Assembly (NCBI GenBank): GCA_001584585.1
Contig: LSYV01000007.1
Span: 139,545-151,566, forward strand
Length of the DNA stretch: 12,022 bases
Direction: 5' to 3'
DNA from: Gonium pectorale
Lineage: Eukaryota > Chlorophyta > Chlorophyceae > Chlamydomonadales > Volvocaceae
Part shown: piece by piece, positions 1 through 8,440 of the stretch
Layout: the number at the start of each line of letters is the position of its first letter
How positions within the stretch are numbered: position 1 is the stretch's first letter
The notes under the pieces: generated by a model
Databases searched by the model: none
Seen by the model: only the letters and a program-made list of their open reading frames with translations
Told to the model about the DNA's origin: nothing
Made by a program: the position numbers and the translations under genes

Positions 1-44
1 CTCCCTTCTTTCTTTGCAGTATTTCTTTTTTTTTCACGCATGTT

Positions 45-152
45 ATGTCATGTGCACCTTCGTGTTGTGACACTTTTATGCTGCGTGTGCTCATTTTACT
101 CATGGTTGTCGTCTTTGGTCACATGGAATCCCTGCCATTCTGTTCTGTCATG
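45..152 (+). repeat. Dispersed repeat, copy 1
   Basis: This stretch matches 6849-6953 in the same orientation at roughly 75-80% identity, judged by eye. Shared blocks include GTGCACCTT near the left end and GTCGTCTTTGGTC followed by CATGGAATC near the right end. Similarity fades on both sides. No open frame is shared, so this is a non-coding repeat, perhaps a transposon end or a short nonautonomous element. The family is not recognised. Confidence 0.6.
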
Positions 153-1125
153 TGCCAGAACGGGCATGACGCTGTCGCTGCCATCCCCATTCTTCCTTCC
201 GGCAAAGGTATGCTCGCAAGATGGGAAACCGCCCTTCCAATCTGCTTATATCCTGGGCGTGCACACGCCCCTGTACGGCCGGGTGCTGCGGGCCCGCCGT
301 ACAGGCCTTGTCAGGCGTCCACGTGACGGAGCAAGCACTCCTGAGTAGAGCTGAGCGAGGCTTGCCGCTGTAGTCCCTCCACAGCAGACGGTTGTGGTGG
401 TTAGCTGTGCCACCGAATTGCCGTGTCGTCGATGGGACATGACAGTTCATCCTTCCCGACGGCTGAACTACTTGGCAGGCTGGCGGCGGGCGGCGGGAAC
501 CGCGCTCGACGTCCGCAAGGCCTGCTCTGCGGCGCTCAGGGCCCAGTTGGACGTCCACAAACTTCCGAGCCAAAACGGTTCGCCCGGTTACACAGGTCTC
601 TGCCCTGGCAGCAGGCTCGCCCCTTAGGTCCCCGTGTGATGACGACGGAGGCCTAGTTAGCACCCATTCCAACCGCCGATCTGAAGGCAGACTAGATGCC
701 CGGTGTCGTCCAGTAGATAGGGCAGTTGATGTCGCTGCACGTCGTCTGGAGAGGAGTATCTAGATGCGGAAGCGTAGCGTAGTTGTGGACGGGTAGCTCA
801 GAAGAGTGGATGAACAAGGATGCCACACGCTGCTACCAAAGCCGTTTCCTCCTTTTAACCCGTCTACATGCGAGCCTTCTTTTGTTTCCGCCCGACTCCT
901 AGCCTCCACCTAAGCCCTCGCACTGGCCCGGCGTACTGGGGCGCACGGCAGCGGCAGATGGGTCACTGTGCATTGCCTTGGTCAGGTGCTTGTGCCTGGG
1001 CTGCTCAGAGGGACTCAAGGGGCCATCCATAAGCGTACATCGTCCGGGTTCACAAGCGTAGAATTAAAGGGACTCTCAGGCCCTGTCCGGAACAGCCAGC
1101 CGCAGAACGGCAGAAGCATAGTTGC
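153..1125. other. Gene-poor region
   Basis: No convincing gene is visible. Open frames on both strands overlap one another, are rich in Arg, Pro and Ser, and show no recognisable motif. Around 255-305 there are two small overlapping hairpins: a 7-base stem (255-261 with 264-270) and a perfect 10-base stem (270-279 with 296-305). Intergenic or decayed repeat sequence is the likeliest content. Confidence 0.5.
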
Positions 1126-1365
1126 TCAGATTGGCAAGGACTTAAACTTCACGAATTGTTGTGCCAACAACTCAGGCCACGGCTTATACACCGGGAGAAA
1201 ATGGCCCTCCCCGAAGACGACCTTGCTGGAGTGAAGCCACAAGGCATCCTCGTCCAGCTTCCACGCCAGCCAGTCCAGATCGTCCAACCTTTTCCAGGCC
1301 AGCGCCACCGCCACAAAAACAGGACTGCCCAAACGTGTACACGGTTCGGCACCCGCCTCACTCAT
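1126..1365 (-). CDS. Short open frame, unknown product (possible exon or remnant)
   Basis: A 79-residue frame runs from an ATG at 1365 to a TGA just before 1126. Unlike the other frames in this region, its composition is protein-like: alternating hydrophobic and acidic residues, several Trp (for example LAWKRLDDLDWLAWKL), and a C-terminal stretch with aromatic residues and Lys. The frame is open further upstream to 1431. No family is recognised. It could be a last exon of a minus-strand gene, a piece of a mobile-element protein, or chance. No splice acceptor was fixed and no TGTAA signal was seen close downstream. Confidence 0.25.
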   Translation of the reverse strand: MSEAGAEPCTRLGSPVFVAVALAWKRLDDLDWLAWKLDEDALWLHSSKVVFGEGHFLPVYKPWPELLAQQFVKFKSLPI

Positions 1366-2823
1366 CCCTCCCTTATAGCAGGGCGATATGCTCCCTCTTT
1401 CTATGCAGGTTTCTCTTTTTTCGATATGCATACCGGGCTTCGTTCGACACTACTGAACAACTACCGTCCAACCGACAACTATTATAGCCATGTAAGTCGT
1501 CCCCGGGGCCACCTCAGGGGTGCTGGGGCACGAAACCCACACGACCGACCCATGGGTCCGCCGCCACCACTGCACATCCGCTGCACGGGGCTGGATGCGG
1601 GACAGGTTATAGAGCTTAAATACAGACAGAAAGGCACAGATTCATTGTTGCCCGGACACCCAAACAATCCAAGGAAGGGTGGACGCATGTGAGCGCCATA
1701 GCCCGTTGAGTTTCTGGAGCGTGCAGCTGCCGCCTGGGGCGCCGTCGGCTGCCTATCACTGACCCCCCTGCTTGCGGCGGCGCCGCTATGACGCCTGGGC
1801 CATCTGCCTCCAGCAGCCATTCTTCCTCGTATTAAAAGTATCAGTCAACCACCGACATGTCATGGGCTCTTGGGCGTCGCCCAGGGGTCTCCCCTGGCGT
1901 CGCCTTCGCGCTGGTCGGTGCAGGGTTCAAAAGTAGTACTTGCCGACGAGTGAAACCGTCTTGCAGGTATCATGGCCACTGCTTCAGGGAGGTAAAGCCG
2001 GAAAAATTGTCAATAAAGAAGAAATCGCTCCAGAACCGGGAGCGGCAAGTTTCGGCCTTGTGTCTGAGCTCCCACCACACACACACAGCGGCCATCACCG
2101 TCCTGATCTGCCCCAATAGCTGCTTCCGAGGGCCCTTTTCGTCGGGGCTGTAACACGGCCGTTTTCATCAGCTCGCAGATCGAGACGTCTCATCCGAATA
2201 GCAGGCGGAGAAACATGCTTGGTGCGTGCCTGAGCAGGCCTGGTTGCTCGGTGCGGCGCTATTGGCTGGGGATCAAGTCTGAGCTTTCGGAAATTCGGAT
2301 TCGCGCCAGACTTGGGAAGGCTGCTCCGGGCACGCGCAGCACGGAGCATGCGGCTTACGGTTTTGCTTAGCAGCCCCGCGTTAAATGCGGTTGCCTCGCC
2401 AGCGACCCTCCCTGACATGCCGGTGTGTTGCACGCCGATAACTGAGCGGGGCCAGGCCTTACCCCTACAGTTTACCGGTAGTTTCCCTTGACCCATCCGT
2501 CCACCCTTGCTGTCCTGTCCTGCAGACCGGACGACTGACCCTGCCCTGGGCAGCGGGGGGCTGTCGGTGAGTTCCACACGGCCACGCTGTGCGCCCAACG
2601 GCGGCTGTCGTCGCCCCTGCCTCCCTCCCTGACCATCCGCTGCTGGCTTCGTGCGCACGTTACGCAGGTGGAGTGGCCGTGAGTGGTGAGTCCTGGTGTT
2701 GCTTGATGCTGTGAGTAAGCCACCAGCATCGCAGGCATGTTTGTTCCCCTTGATGACCGCATCAGCTTACCCGGTGCTCCTGCGCTGCAGGCCCTGACGT
2801 GTACGCCTTCCCATCTCTCTAAG
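1366..2823. other. Region without a firm gene
   Basis: No exon can be supported here. A CT-rich stretch at 1391-1422 resembles positions 1-36 (CTCCCT, CTTTC, GCAG, then a T tract), which suggests another dispersed repeat. Two overlapping hairpins sit at 1871-1883 (TGGGCG/CGCCCA) and 1881-1897 (CCAGGGG/CCCCTGG). A short CA microsatellite lies near 2073-2085 and a plus-strand TGTAA at 2149-2153. Several splice-like signals occur, for example a pyrimidine tract with TGCAG before 2526 and GTGAGT motifs near 2567 and 2682-2715. These could flank small upstream exons of the kinase-like gene, but phases cannot be settled. Confidence 0.4.
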
Positions 2824-3190
2824 TGCTTCTCACCGACTACCACCCGCGTCAAGGGATCAAGCGCGTCGATTCGCAGACCCAGTCCGTTTACTGTACAGCC
2901 CCTGTCCAAGTGCTGCCGTGGGACGGGTTTGAGGCCACGTGCCGCAAGCTAATCGCGGCCCAGTGCCCAACGGCGGGCCTGTCAAGATCGCAGTGCCGAA
3001 GGGCACCACCGTCCCGCTGGGGAGCGAGAGAAACGTGCAGGATGAGCTGACCGGCCGCCTGGTGAGGCCGCTGGTCGAGGCATGCACGACGGACGGCCCT
3101 TTCTTCATGCTGCAAGGCGCGCGTGGACATTCCCACGAAGATGCACCCCGTACCATTGAGGCCCTCGAGGTCTCCGCGCGCGCCTTGTAG
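2824..3190 (+). pseudogene. N-terminal piece of kinase-like gene, frameshifted and rearranged
   Basis: After a pyrimidine tract ending in TAAG, one frame reads through a protein-like stretch ending VLPWDGFEATCRKLIAAQC near 2966. The protein-like reading then moves to another frame, through GGPVKIAVPKGTTVPLG and ELTGRLVRPLVEA, to the end of the left palindrome arm at 3127. Restoring continuity would need one extra base near 2970; no intron fits in the gap. After 3127 the frame crosses the palindrome spacer and stops at 3188-3190. The right arm, read on the minus strand, carries a homologous peptide that continues as DLEGLNGTGCIFVG, which is probably closer to the original continuation. I read this as a broken N-terminal region of the kinase-like gene downstream. 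A sequencing error at 2970 is the main alternative. Confidence 0.45.
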
Positions 3191-3328
3191 CATGAAGAAC
3201 GGGCTGTCCATCGTGCATGCCTCCACCAGCGGCCTCACCAGGCGGCCGGTCAGCTCCCCCTGCATGTTCCTCTCACTACCCAGCGGGACGGTGGTGGGCT
3301 TGGGCACGGCGATCCTAACAGGCCCGCC
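2972..3328. repeat. Large imperfect palindrome (inverted duplication)
   Basis: Positions 2972-3127 are the reverse complement of 3173-3328 without a single gap: every paired position sums to 6300. I count about 18 mismatches in 156 bases, roughly 88% identity. The spacer is 45 bases (3128-3172). Both arms encode the same peptide in opposite directions, and both remain open in that frame. About 10 of the differences are silent and several of the others are conservative (K/R, V/M). This fits either a duplicate of a paralogous gene segment or an old fold-back duplication. Confidence 0.85.
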
Positions 3329-3379
3329 CGATGTAGGGGAGCGAGCGCCATTTATGGTCGGAATAGAGGGGAACAACTG

Positions 3380-3636
3380 GATGGAAAAGGGGGAGACGAC
3401 GGCTTTGTGGATGCGCCTCGGACTGACTTGGCCGTGACCACTTGTCTCGATGAGCATGCATGTGACACAGGGTCACCGGATGAACTGCTCGTCGGCACGG
3501 AGTGCAAGGAGGTGCTCGTGCCGATCGAGTACAAGACCTCCAGGGCGCTATGCGTGCCCTCAGGCGACCTGGTGGCGATGTACGCGTCCGCGACAGCCCG
3601 CAGCAGCGCCAAGGAGGCGGTGCACCAGATGTACAG
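3380..3636 (+). pseudogene. Exon of kinase-like gene with E-x-K-type motif
   Basis: An open frame carries GDDGFVDAPRTDLAVTT, then DELLVGTECKEVLVPIEYKT and GDLVAMYASATARSSAKEA, ending VHQMY before a possible GTCCGC donor at 3637. The order 'IEYKT, then DLVAMY, then a helix ending QMY' resembles the segment that precedes the kinase-like domain in a large algal and fungal protein family. There, an E-x-K motif can belong to a restriction-endonuclease-like fold. That family link is from memory and by eye. The family's usual next segment (a tyrosine-rich motif ending near TWFL) was not found in 3640-4670. The piece may therefore belong to a pseudogene, or the next exons may be too diverged to see. 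A start and upstream acceptor could not be fixed. Confidence 0.45.
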
Positions 3637-3770
3637 GTCCGCACGGGGCGTCGGACCATGGGCGGGTATCGGAGGGTGGCGCCTTGCCTCGCCTCAGGGA
3701 CCAGGGCTAGCTGGATGCTCCAGGGCGACTTTCGCCGCCACTTACGGGACGGTGTTTGCTGTCTCTTCCC

Positions 3771-3812
3771 TTCAGGTGGATACGGTATCTCTTCAGGTGG
3801 GTACGGTATCGC
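3771..3812 (+). repeat. Two tandem 21-base units
   Basis: TTCAGGTGGATACGGTATCTC is followed directly by TTCAGGTGGGTACGGTATCGC, differing at two positions. A pyrimidine-rich tract stands before the first unit, and each unit holds a TTCAG|G that could act as a 3' splice site. Confidence 0.85.
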
Positions 3813-4671
3813 TTGCTTTACGGGTTCGGACCTTCGGTGTGCGAATTGTTTCCAGCATAGCGTCGCTTAGCCGCGGCTCCGCCGCGGAGAAGGGTACCTG
3901 CAAGCAGGAAAGAGAGTCTTCTGCGGAGGGTGGGGGGCGAGCCCTGATCCACCGAGCTGAGACTGGCCAGGGACGACAACGTAGTTTGGCTCAGTTCGGC
4001 CCGGCGGTGTCAGATCTGACGCAAGCAAACTTGCAAATTTGCTAGCACCGACCGGTGCGACAACCTATGAACACTGGCCTAGCGGCCTCGTACTGCCGTA
4101 CTACCGTACAGCACCGACGTGCACAAACGCTTGCCAGCCAAGCGCAGGAAACCTTGGTTTTTGCTACTACGCTGCGCTTCGTGCGGAAGCCGCCGTGTTT
4201 CCTTGTGAGGCGCAAGTCCCAGCAGCGGTGCTGCCTGAAGACCTGCCAGCCTCGGCTTCCTTGCACTATGCCTACTTTGGCGCCAACATCTGACGGTTCG
4301 GCTCCGTACACTGGATCACGGGGGCGCGGGTGCTGGGGATCTCATGTCACGGCAAGGGACGGTGCTTGGCTTTCACCTGGCTTGAACAGATGGGAGGGCA
4401 AGCCGGGCCGTTACTTGGGTGTTACTCCAAGGGTCGGCAGAGTCCAGGTCGGGTGTGGTAGCATCTGCACATTTGCAATCAGACTGAGGGCCCTTTGTTT
4501 CGTCGCTTTCGCTCGACCCGTGCGTCTTTGATGCCATCCAAAGCTGGGATAGCATGTTCCTCCCCTTCACTCTCATCCCCGTCCTGTCCCTTATCCCCGT
4601 GGCCTCCACTGCCCACCTTCCCTCTCCCTGACAACTACCTCGCTGTTCTAATGGGCGTCATCGGCGGGCAG
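3813..4671. other. Region between kinase-gene pieces; likely intronic or decayed
   Basis: No exon could be supported. Short perfect hairpins occur at 3871-3887 (CCGCGGC/GCCGCGG, 3-base loop) and 4045-4058 (GCACCG/CGGTGC), and AT-richer inverted motifs lie at 4024-4043. A frame at 4039-4293 is open for 84 residues but has no recognisable motif. From 4558 to about 4650 the sequence is strongly pyrimidine-rich and is followed by CTAAT (4648-4652) and GGCAG at 4667-4671. This fits an intron end just before the exon placed at 4672. The reading frame is also open upstream to 4495, so the exon could start earlier. Confidence 0.45.
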
Positions 4672-5705
4672 CCAGCCGCAGTTACGGTGGTGGACCTCTT
4701 CAAGGAACGCGGGATGAAGGCGGAGATGCAGGTGAAGGAATGAGTGCGACCAAGATCTATGCCTTCCTCCCGCGTGTGTGATGGCCTGAAACGGCAGGCT
4801 GCCTTCTGGCACTGCAGATCGAGGTGGAGATCTACCGGCGGCTGCGCTCGCTGCAGGGCGTCTACATCCCCCACCTGCTGGCGCACGGCTACATTGACGG
4901 GTGGCAGTACTTCCTGGTAAGCGGCACGTTGCTTCGTCCGGAGCCTCGCTGACCTGCGCTGCTACCGATGTTGTTGGGAAGCTGTGTTGCGACTGCTAGG
5001 GTGCGTGACTGTGCGATGTCATCGCTATGTGTGTGTCGTGTCCTTCAGGCCACCAGCCTGGAATGCCCATCACTCGAGAGCAATGAGGCCTGGCCGGAGG
5101 ACGCGGCCGCCACGACCATGTCGGCCATCCGCGCGCTAGACAAGGTGTGATGCTGACGGATGAGGCAGTGTGGGCGGGTATTTGCAGTTGCGGGTACAAC
5201 ACTAAAGTAACAAACCCGCCGAGTTGGACTATGCTACGGTCAGAAGGCTGCGGGCATTGGTGAAGTATCACCGGGCACTCACGCACCCGCCCACCCACCT
5301 GCTCGGCCTAGCTTACTGCGCCTCCAGGTGCACCAGCTGGGTGTGCTGCACGGTGACGTTTCGCTGCACAACTTCGTCTTCGCGTCGGGCAGCGCGCCGG
5401 AGCAGGCGCTGCTGCAGGGCTTCGACTGCGCACAGCTGGCGGCGGACGCGGCGCAGGCCGCTGGCGTGGAGGCGGCCGTGCTGCTGGCGGAGGAGCGCCG
5501 CAAGCTGATGTACGAGCTGGGCGTGGACGAGCAGCAGCAGGGGGTGCTGGGCGCCGGCGGCAGCTGCGGCGACGGCGGCTGGAGCGGTGGCAGCAGCGGG
5601 ACCGGTGCCCAGCCCGCGGGTGCACCTGCCAGGCACGGTCCGCCACCGCCGGCTGCTGTGGTTCCATCATGGCTACTGCGCGGGCCCGCGGCTACGCGGC
5701 CGTGA
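4672..5705 (+). CDS. Protein-kinase-like domain protein, C-terminal half (possibly inactive)
   Basis: Four exons splice in phase 0: 4672-4731, 4818-4916, 5049-5144 and 5328-5705, with introns of 86, 132 and 183 bases, all GT-AG. The last exon ends at TGA 5703-5705, giving 210 residues here. Kinase-fold landmarks in order are: a beta-3-like strand AAVTVVDLF; a helix with conserved Glu in EIYRRLRSLQG; hinge-like WQYFLATSL; an Ala-rich helix; and the catalytic loop VHQLGVLHGDVSLHNFV (HGD at 5349-5357, Asn at 5370-5372). The activation segment reads LLQGFDCAQL. By eye, the beta-3 Lys is Thr (ACG, 4684-4686) and the DFG Asp is Gly (GGC, 5418-5420), so catalysis is doubtful. The tail after about residue 145 is Gly/Pro/Ser-rich and low-complexity. 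The left edge of the first exon is uncertain. Intact splice phases argue for a gene that was functional recently; the damage upstream suggests a pseudogene or truncated paralogue. Confidence 0.6.
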
Positions 5706-6848
5706 CTCCAACCGCCGGCGCCGCACGTGCGCGCCAACGCCGGTGTCGTACACCGCCTGCGCCAGCCCGTAATGCGCGCGCCGTGGTGACAGTTCGAGCC
5801 ACGATCAGGCATGCCAAGGGCTTGGAGCTAGAAGGCACGGCATTTCGGCTGGATTCAGGGCGTGTGGCTGCGCTGCCACCTGGAGAGGGAGCCGCTGGCG
5901 CTAGCCCTGTACCCAGCGGCCAGAGCGCAGTCGCGGCAACGGTTGTGGCCACCTGGGGGAAGAACCAGTCTGGGTCGCCCCCGCCCCCGGGCGGGGGCGA
6001 TTGTCGGCATCAGTTGTGGCGTGGGTGTTTTCTCTCTATGTGATGACAAACGCCTCAGTGACTGAACAGCGCCAGTCGCTTTCGCAGGCAGCGTTTGAGG
6101 TTGCTCGGGCGCTGGAGAGGAGGGCCTGTGGCCTTTCCCCAAGCAACGGCCGCCCAGGCGAGCGGGAAAGGGCCAGTGGCAAGCTGGCAAGGCACACTCC
6201 TGCGGGCGTCAGTGCTGAGTGTCTGCGCTGGTGTGTCGTGTGCACATGTACGGCATAGTGACTCATTCCGGTGGAGCAGAGTGCTGTGCGGTAGGAGGGG
6301 GCAGGCGGGTAGGGCGGTGGGACAGGCGGGTGTCTCCACCGACGGAGCAGGGGCACGGGCTATCGCGAGCGCAGAAGGCGGTTGGTATTTGACAGGACTG
6401 TACGGCGACCAGGACGAGGCAGACAGGACCGTGCGGCAGCGCTGTGCGCAGTGGCGTGTGTGACCCTGGCCCGTTGAGATAGGATTAGGAGTTCGCTGAC
6501 ATTCGCCATTCGGCATGTCGTAACGGAAAGGAATGCAGATGAAGAGGGAGCCCGCCTGTACGGTCACGTTTCCAGGGCGGGCGGGTTGGCACAAGTAAAG
6601 GCGGTCAAGACAAGGCCCTCCCATCCCAGAGGGGCCAGTCACAGGGCTGGTCACGGACGCCGCCTGATGCTACTGTACGTGTTGCTACCATCAGTGCAAG
6701 AGAAAGGAGCAACTGGCCGGCCGTTCCTAGCATGTGCCCTCAACCTTCTGTGAAATGGGCCTACAACCTGAGGAGTCAGGACGTCGTATTGTGCAGCTTG
6801 CGTTGCATCTAGTGGGGCGCGGAGGTCCCGAATAGAGAGCACTCAGTC
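5706..6848. other. Region without a firm gene, downstream of the kinase-like gene
   Basis: No TGTAA was found on the plus strand here, so the 3' end of the kinase-like transcript is not located. One protein-like stretch follows a TTCAG near 5858 (VWLRCHLEREPLALALYP, frame of 5862-6065) and might be a further 3' exon if the preceding exon uses an internal donor. Nothing proves it. The rest is GC-rich sequence with overlapping unconvincing frames on both strands. Confidence 0.4.
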
Positions 6849-6953
6849 ATGTGACGTGCACCTTGCGTATCGTGACTTATGTGCTGTGTGTGCTCCTTGC
6901 GCTCGTGCGTGTCGTCTTTGGTCGCATGGAATCGAATGCCTGCCTTTCTGTCC
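6849..6953 (+). repeat. Dispersed repeat, copy 2
   Basis: This is the direct-orientation partner of 45-152, about 6.8 kb away. It shares GTGCACCTT, a central GTGTGCTC and the block GTCGTCTTTGGTC. The copies differ by substitutions and small indels. The TGTAA signal of the minus-strand gene lies at its right border. Confidence 0.6.
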
Positions 6954-6954
6954 A

Positions 6955-6959
6955 TTACA
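6955..6959 (-). terminator. TGTAA poly(A) signal candidate
   Basis: The minus strand reads TGTAA here, about 256 bases beyond the TAA stop of the minus-strand gene at 7215-7217. TGTAA is the standard polyadenylation signal in Chlamydomonas-type algae. The stretch 6960-7214 would then be 3' untranslated sequence. Confidence 0.45.
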
Positions 6960-7214
6960 GCATAACATTAACCATTTACCCAGCGCCCAGCGTAACCCAC
7001 CCCCTCCACATTCAACACCCAATAACGCCCAATAGCACCCTCTCCAAGATTGGGCCCATAATTGCTTGCGGGAAGGAATCCCGACATGCCAACACATTGT
7101 CTTCCCAGCATACAAACCAGCATACGTCACTACGCCAACACGTGACGTTTCAAAACTGCCCGACCTTCGAACGAAAGTGCTCTTCAGCTCGTTCAGCTCC
7201 ATGCTGTACAACAC

Positions 7215-8317
7215 TTAAATAGATACATATGTACGGCATGTGCGCTCCAAACGCCTTGAACCGTCTGTCCCCTTGTGTGCCGGGCTGCGCGCCGCCTTCC
7301 TCCCGTTGCTCGCGTCCGCCTTGCGCGCGTTACGGCCGTGCCCGCGCCGCCGCTGCAGCTCGTTCTGCGCCAGGCTGGTCTTGACGGCGGCGGCCTGCTG
7401 CCGGCGGCACGACCGGGCGTGGACGCCGTCCTTGGCGGCGGCGCGGAGGGCGCACTCGAGCAGCGCCGCGGACAGGCCGTGCTCGTGACGCGGCCTACGG
7501 GAGCCGAAAAGGGGAGGGTGAGGGAGCTTGGGTTGGCAAGGGATGGGATGGGAGGGGAGGGGAGGGGCAATAACAAACAGACCAGCCATGATCACACCGT
7601 ATGCAGCAGCCGGCACCGCGGGGGACACCACGGCAAGCAGCACCCTGTGACCGCATACCCATGCCTACCCACTTCATTAAGACACACCTGGAGACGGGAA
7701 CCACTTGGCGCTTGACCGAGAGCTTTTTGTGGTCCGACACGTGGGACAGGGCGAGCGTCGCGCAGGGCTGCTGAGAGGGGAGGGACCACGGGAGAGACAT
7801 GTCAGCAAAGGTACAGAGCGGCAGCCGTAACACAGGCCAAGCAGTGGTTTATCAATTAAACGAAATGCAACCCCTTTGCTACCAAATGGCCCGCAGTTTT
7901 CAACATGTCAATCGACCCAAGACTCGCATGCCGCACCTTCTCGGCCCCAATGGCGACGTGTTTCTTGCACTTGGACTTCTTGATATGTCCTTTCTGCTGT
8001 GATAGAAAAAAGCATGGGGTGAGTCGGGTTCCGAGGATGCTACCGGCGCATGTCGGGAGCAGGGATGTCAGCAGCCCTGGAACGCGACTCGGGCTCACCT
8101 TGTGACAAATAGAGCTCGCAATGACGTGCATCGCAGTGGCCACTGGAAGCTGCAGGGGCGCCGCGGGCTGCGCGGCGCTAGCGGCATGTTCAGCAAGGAA
8201 GCGCGCAAAGCGCATGAAAGCGCGCCACGCGAAGGCCGCTCCGGCGGCGACGATGCTGGCACCCGTGTAGATAAGGGAAGGGAGGCGCTCGAATGCCTGC
8301 TCGAAGGCCTTGTCCAT
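7215..8317 (-). CDS. Unknown small protein with one membrane helix and basic tail, four exons
   Basis: Exons on the minus strand are 8317-8099, 7996-7937, 7770-7688 and 7494-7215, with introns of 102, 166 and 193 bases, all GT-AG, and phases 0, 0 and 2 match across the junctions. The product is 213 residues. Residues 1-13 (MDKAFEQAFERLP) are an amphipathic start, residues 14-36 a probable membrane helix, and 40-73 an Ala-rich stretch. Exon 2 is Lys-rich (QKGHIKKSKCKKHVAIGAEK). Exon 3 holds CATLALSHVSDHKKLSVKRQ. Exon 4 begins with a helix (LSAALLECALRAAAKDG) and becomes Arg/Lys-rich to the TAA. No family is recognised; a small organelle or endomembrane protein is possible but unproven. Exon 2 and 3 acceptors have a doubled CAG, so each could start three bases later. 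A TATA-like box lies 124 bases upstream of the ATG. Confidence 0.6.
7540..7568 (+). other. G-run tract, quadruplex-capable
   Basis: Six runs of three or four G separated by single A or AT form a classic quadruplex-capable motif on the plus strand. In the transcript of the minus-strand gene this is the C-rich tract about 45 bases before the acceptor of the last exon. Confidence 0.7.
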
Positions 8318-8440
8318 GGTTGTGGGTCGGTGGAAGTGTCGGTGAAGGGTTTATGGGACTGAAAGCAGCTTGAGTGGTACGTTCGACTTCTTGAGAGTTT
8401 AATGTATTGAGGACAACGCATTGATGCTGCCGTCCGGGGG

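Noticed and set aside
1920..1940. GGTTCAAA resembling a tRNA B box
   Set aside because: No matching A box, acceptor stem or cloverleaf could be formed around it.
2095..2658. Long minus-strand open frame (187 residues)
   Set aside because: The composition is Arg/Pro/Ser-rich with no motif, as expected of chance frames in GC-rich DNA, and no splice or poly(A) context supports it.
2888..3457. 189-residue minus-strand frame as an independent gene
   Set aside because: Only the right palindrome arm and spacer look protein-like. The rest is antisense to plus-strand coding sequence, so it is better explained by the inverted duplication.
5279..5812. Long minus-strand open frame (177 residues)
   Set aside because: It is the antisense shadow of the kinase-like last exon, full of Ala, Pro, Ser and Cys runs.
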